6,406 nt of DNA from Gemmatimonadales bacterium (GTDB taxonomy: Bacteria; Gemmatimonadota; Gemmatimonadetes; Gemmatimonadales; GWC2-71-9), in NCBI GenBank assembly GCA_013003805.1, contig JABDII010000007.1:1-6406 (forward strand). The letters run 5' to 3'. Positions within the stretch are counted from its first letter, which is position 1. Each line of letters opens with the position of its first letter. A program made the position numbers and the translations under genes. Positions 4,796 to 6,406 of the stretch are shown piece by piece. The notes beneath the pieces are model-generated. The model searched no databases, was not told the DNA's origin, and saw only the letters and a list, made by a program, of their open reading frames with translations.

Positions 4796-6406
4796 GTGGC
4801 ATCCCGATCGGGAATCCCGCTGCCCTCGATTCTGCGGGCTTACGCCCGGTTCCTCATGGTCTCCGGGTCGATTGTATTCTTGGCCACACTCGTCCTCGAC
4901 TCCGGCTGGCGGTCGAATTGGCTCGGTACGCTGCTCACGGCGGTGGCGATCGCCGCATTGCGAGCGGGTCCCGTGCGGCTCAGCAAGTACTCGTACCTCA
5001 CCCAGATTGCCATCGCGACCCTGTCGGGAAGCCTGATCCTGGGAGCCAGCCCGGTCATCGTTGCCCTGGCCGTTGGCGTGTTCGGTTCCGATGGCTTCGT
5101 GCTCCGCAAACCCGTCGCCGCGGCACTCATCAATGCCGGACGAGAAGTCATCGCCTTCGCGGCCGCATACGGCGTGTTCGCCGTCGTGTGGCGGTTGAGC
5201 GGGACTCCGGGTCTAACGCTCGATTTCCTACCGGCGGCCTTCGCGCTGGCCGGAATGTACTTTTTCATCTCCAAGGCGCTCTTCTACTTCACGCTGCTCA
5301 TCCGAGACAAGTTGGAAAGCGAGGAACGGCTGCTCATCCTCCGCTACGAGATCGTGGCCTACGTGTTGACCGTCCTGGCGACCGGCACGGTGGTGGGCGC
5401 GTACCAGCTGCTCGATTCGATGGGCTGGGCGTCGGTTCTGTTGGTGTTGAGCGTGGTTGGGGTGTTGACCAAGCGCATCGTGGAGGAGGCGATAGCCGCC
5501 GAGGATCTCAACAAGGTCCATCTCATGGAAACGGCGGTCGCCAGTCACGTGACGCTGCACGATTCGTTCGGTCAAATCGAGCGCCTGGCGAATCGTCTCC
5601 TCGACTGGCGAGACCTACGGATCTACCGGCTTCAGGACACCCAGCCCGTCCTTGTCTATCGGGGCGATGTCGGCCCAGACGCCCGGCCCGACCCCCCACC
5701 GGAGGTCGAAGAACTCCGCCGGCAGGCTGTGCGCGAGAGTCGGACGATCGTCATCAATGATGCCCGAAGGGATCCTCGCATTCATCATGTCAATCCCGAC
5801 GCGCATTGCATGGTGTTCCTGCCCTTGCGATTCGGGGAGCAAGTCATCGGAACGCTCGAGCTCGAGCATCATAAGCGCCATGCCTATCGGAGGCGTGACC
5901 TCGCCGCGATGAACACGTTGGCGAATCAAGTCGCCACGGCCATGCATATCGCCGAGCTTCGCCGGCCACTGGTCTCCACGGTGCGTCAGATCGGCACCCA
6001 GATCAGGGCCTTGGCCAGGATCACGGAGTCCCTCCGGGCATCGGCCAGCGCGCTGGCGGGAGCCGCCGCAACCATTCGCTCGGGGATCGCCGAAGAAGAG
6101 GCCTTTGTGGCCGCCGGCCTCGCCTCCACTGAGCGCCTGTCCGAAGCATCGGCCCACGTCGCGGCCGAAGGGGCCAGGGCCTCGGAGGCGAGTCGGACCG
6201 CCGCGGAAGTCGCGACGCGGAATCGAGAGTCGATCCGCGACGCCATCGAACGCTTGGTGCAGTTGAATCGCTTCGTGAGTGAGAGCACGCAGCAAGTGGC
6301 CGAGCTCGGCGCGGTCACGCGCCGCATCAACGAGTTCATCGGATCAATTCGTGAGATCGCGGAAGTGACCAACTTGATTTCCCTCAATGCGGCCATTGAG
6401 GCCGCT
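4796..6406 (+). CDS. Membrane-anchored GAF / methyl-accepting chemotaxis-type receptor (partial, 3' end beyond the right edge)
   Basis: The reading frame is open for 537 codons to the last base. Residues 18-225 hold about six or seven hydrophobic segments (near 18-34, 41-57, 67-95, 107-132, 145-169, 183-203 and 210-224). Their layout recalls the MASE9-like integral membrane sensor domain, including a basic loop then N113 (LRKPVAAALINAG). Residues 240-386 form a GAF domain (NDARRDPR at 321-328, VFLPLRFGEQVIGTLELE at 340-357). From about 392 a long helical region leads into an MCP signalling domain ending IAEVTNLISLNAAIEAA, just before the hairpin tip that contacts CheA/CheW. No HAMP domain or large periplasmic loop is visible, so signals are probably sensed in the membrane or by GAF in the cytoplasm. 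The GTG at 4796 lies 34 bp after the HD-GYP stop and has only a weak GGGG upstream; ATG 4856 (residue 21) is possible but would cut into the first membrane segment. It is likely co-transcribed with the two genes before it. MCP assignment is firm, the MASE9 resemblance tentative. Confidence 0.92.
   Translation, partial: MASRSGIPLPSILRAYARFLMVSGSIVFLATLVLDSGWRSNWLGTLLTAVAIAALRAGPVRLSKYSYLTQIAIATLSGSLILGASPVIVALAVGVFGSDGFVLRKPVAAALINAGREVIAFAAAYGVFAVVWRLSGTPGLTLDFLPAAFALAGMYFFISKALFYFTLLIRDKLESEERLLILRYEIVAYVLTVLATGTVVGAYQLLDSMGWASVLLVLSVVGVLTKRIVEEAIAAEDLNKVHLMETAVASHVTLHDSFGQIERLANRLLDWRDLRIYRLQDTQPVLVYRGDVGPDARPDPPPEVEELRRQAVRESRTIVINDARRDPRIHHVNPDAHCMVFLPLRFGEQVIGTLELEHHKRHAYRRRDLAAMNTLANQVATAMHIAELRRPLVSTVRQIGTQIRALARITESLRASASALAGAAATIRSGIAEEEAFVAAGLASTERLSEASAHVAAEGARASEASRTAAEVATRNRESIRDAIERLVQLNRFVSESTQQVAELGAVTRRINEFIGSIREIAEVTNLISLNAAIEAA

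Noticed and set aside
4803..4812. CCCGATCGGG palindrome at the start of the receptor gene
   Set aside because: A short GC-rich dyad inside coding sequence, expected by chance; nothing else supports a binding site.
4918..5760. Plus-strand frame of 280 codons inside the receptor gene
   Set aside because: Arg/Pro/Gly-rich translation typical of an off-frame in GC-rich DNA; the overlapping frame from 4796 encodes membrane, GAF and MCP domains.
5615..6295. Minus-strand open frame of 226 codons
   Set aside because: Antisense to the GAF and MCP domains; no recognisable domain.

Overview
This window is GC-rich, densely coding bacterial DNA with two transcription blocks facing away from each other. 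A Gram-negative, environmental lineage of the Gemmatimonadota / deltaproteobacterial kind would fit, because it combines a HEAT-repeat protein, an HD-GYP protein and a chemoreceptor-type protein with GTG starts and a short Bacillus-like LexA. That placement is an inference from gene style only; no rRNA or other phylogenetic marker is present.

Left block, minus strand. The 5' part of truA (tRNA pseudouridine synthase A) runs off the left edge. Upstream of it is a complete lexA (SOS repressor, 202 aa) with every diagnostic residue of the self-cleaving family. A textbook intrinsic terminator follows the lexA stop codon, so lexA is probably transcribed as its own unit, and truA needs readthrough or its own signals.

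Intergenic region between lexA and the right block (about 160-260 bp, depending on the start chosen for the rightward gene). It contains a 15-bp perfect inverted repeat (TAACT-N5-AGTTA), four CCGAA direct repeats, a UUCG-type hairpin in the lexA leader and a hairpin at the earliest possible rightward start. No classical SOS box of the E. coli or Bacillus type is visible.

Right block, plus strand. Three tightly packed genes look like one signalling operon: a HEAT-repeat protein, an HD-GYP-domain protein (overlapping the previous gene by 4 bp, GTGA), and 34 bp later a multi-pass membrane protein with a GAF domain and a methyl-accepting chemotaxis (MCP) signalling domain that runs off the right edge. 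The first two proteins share a similar ~100-residue N-terminal module, suggesting duplication of a common sensory or interaction domain. The working inference is that the three act together: a membrane/GAF sensor, a cyclic-dinucleotide phosphodiesterase-like enzyme and a HEAT scaffold. The ligand, partners and output cannot be read from the sequence.

No RNA genes, mobile elements or CRISPR arrays were seen. Apart from the lexA/HEAT intergenic region, the only gaps are 113 bp (truA-lexA) and 34 bp (HD-GYP-MCP).
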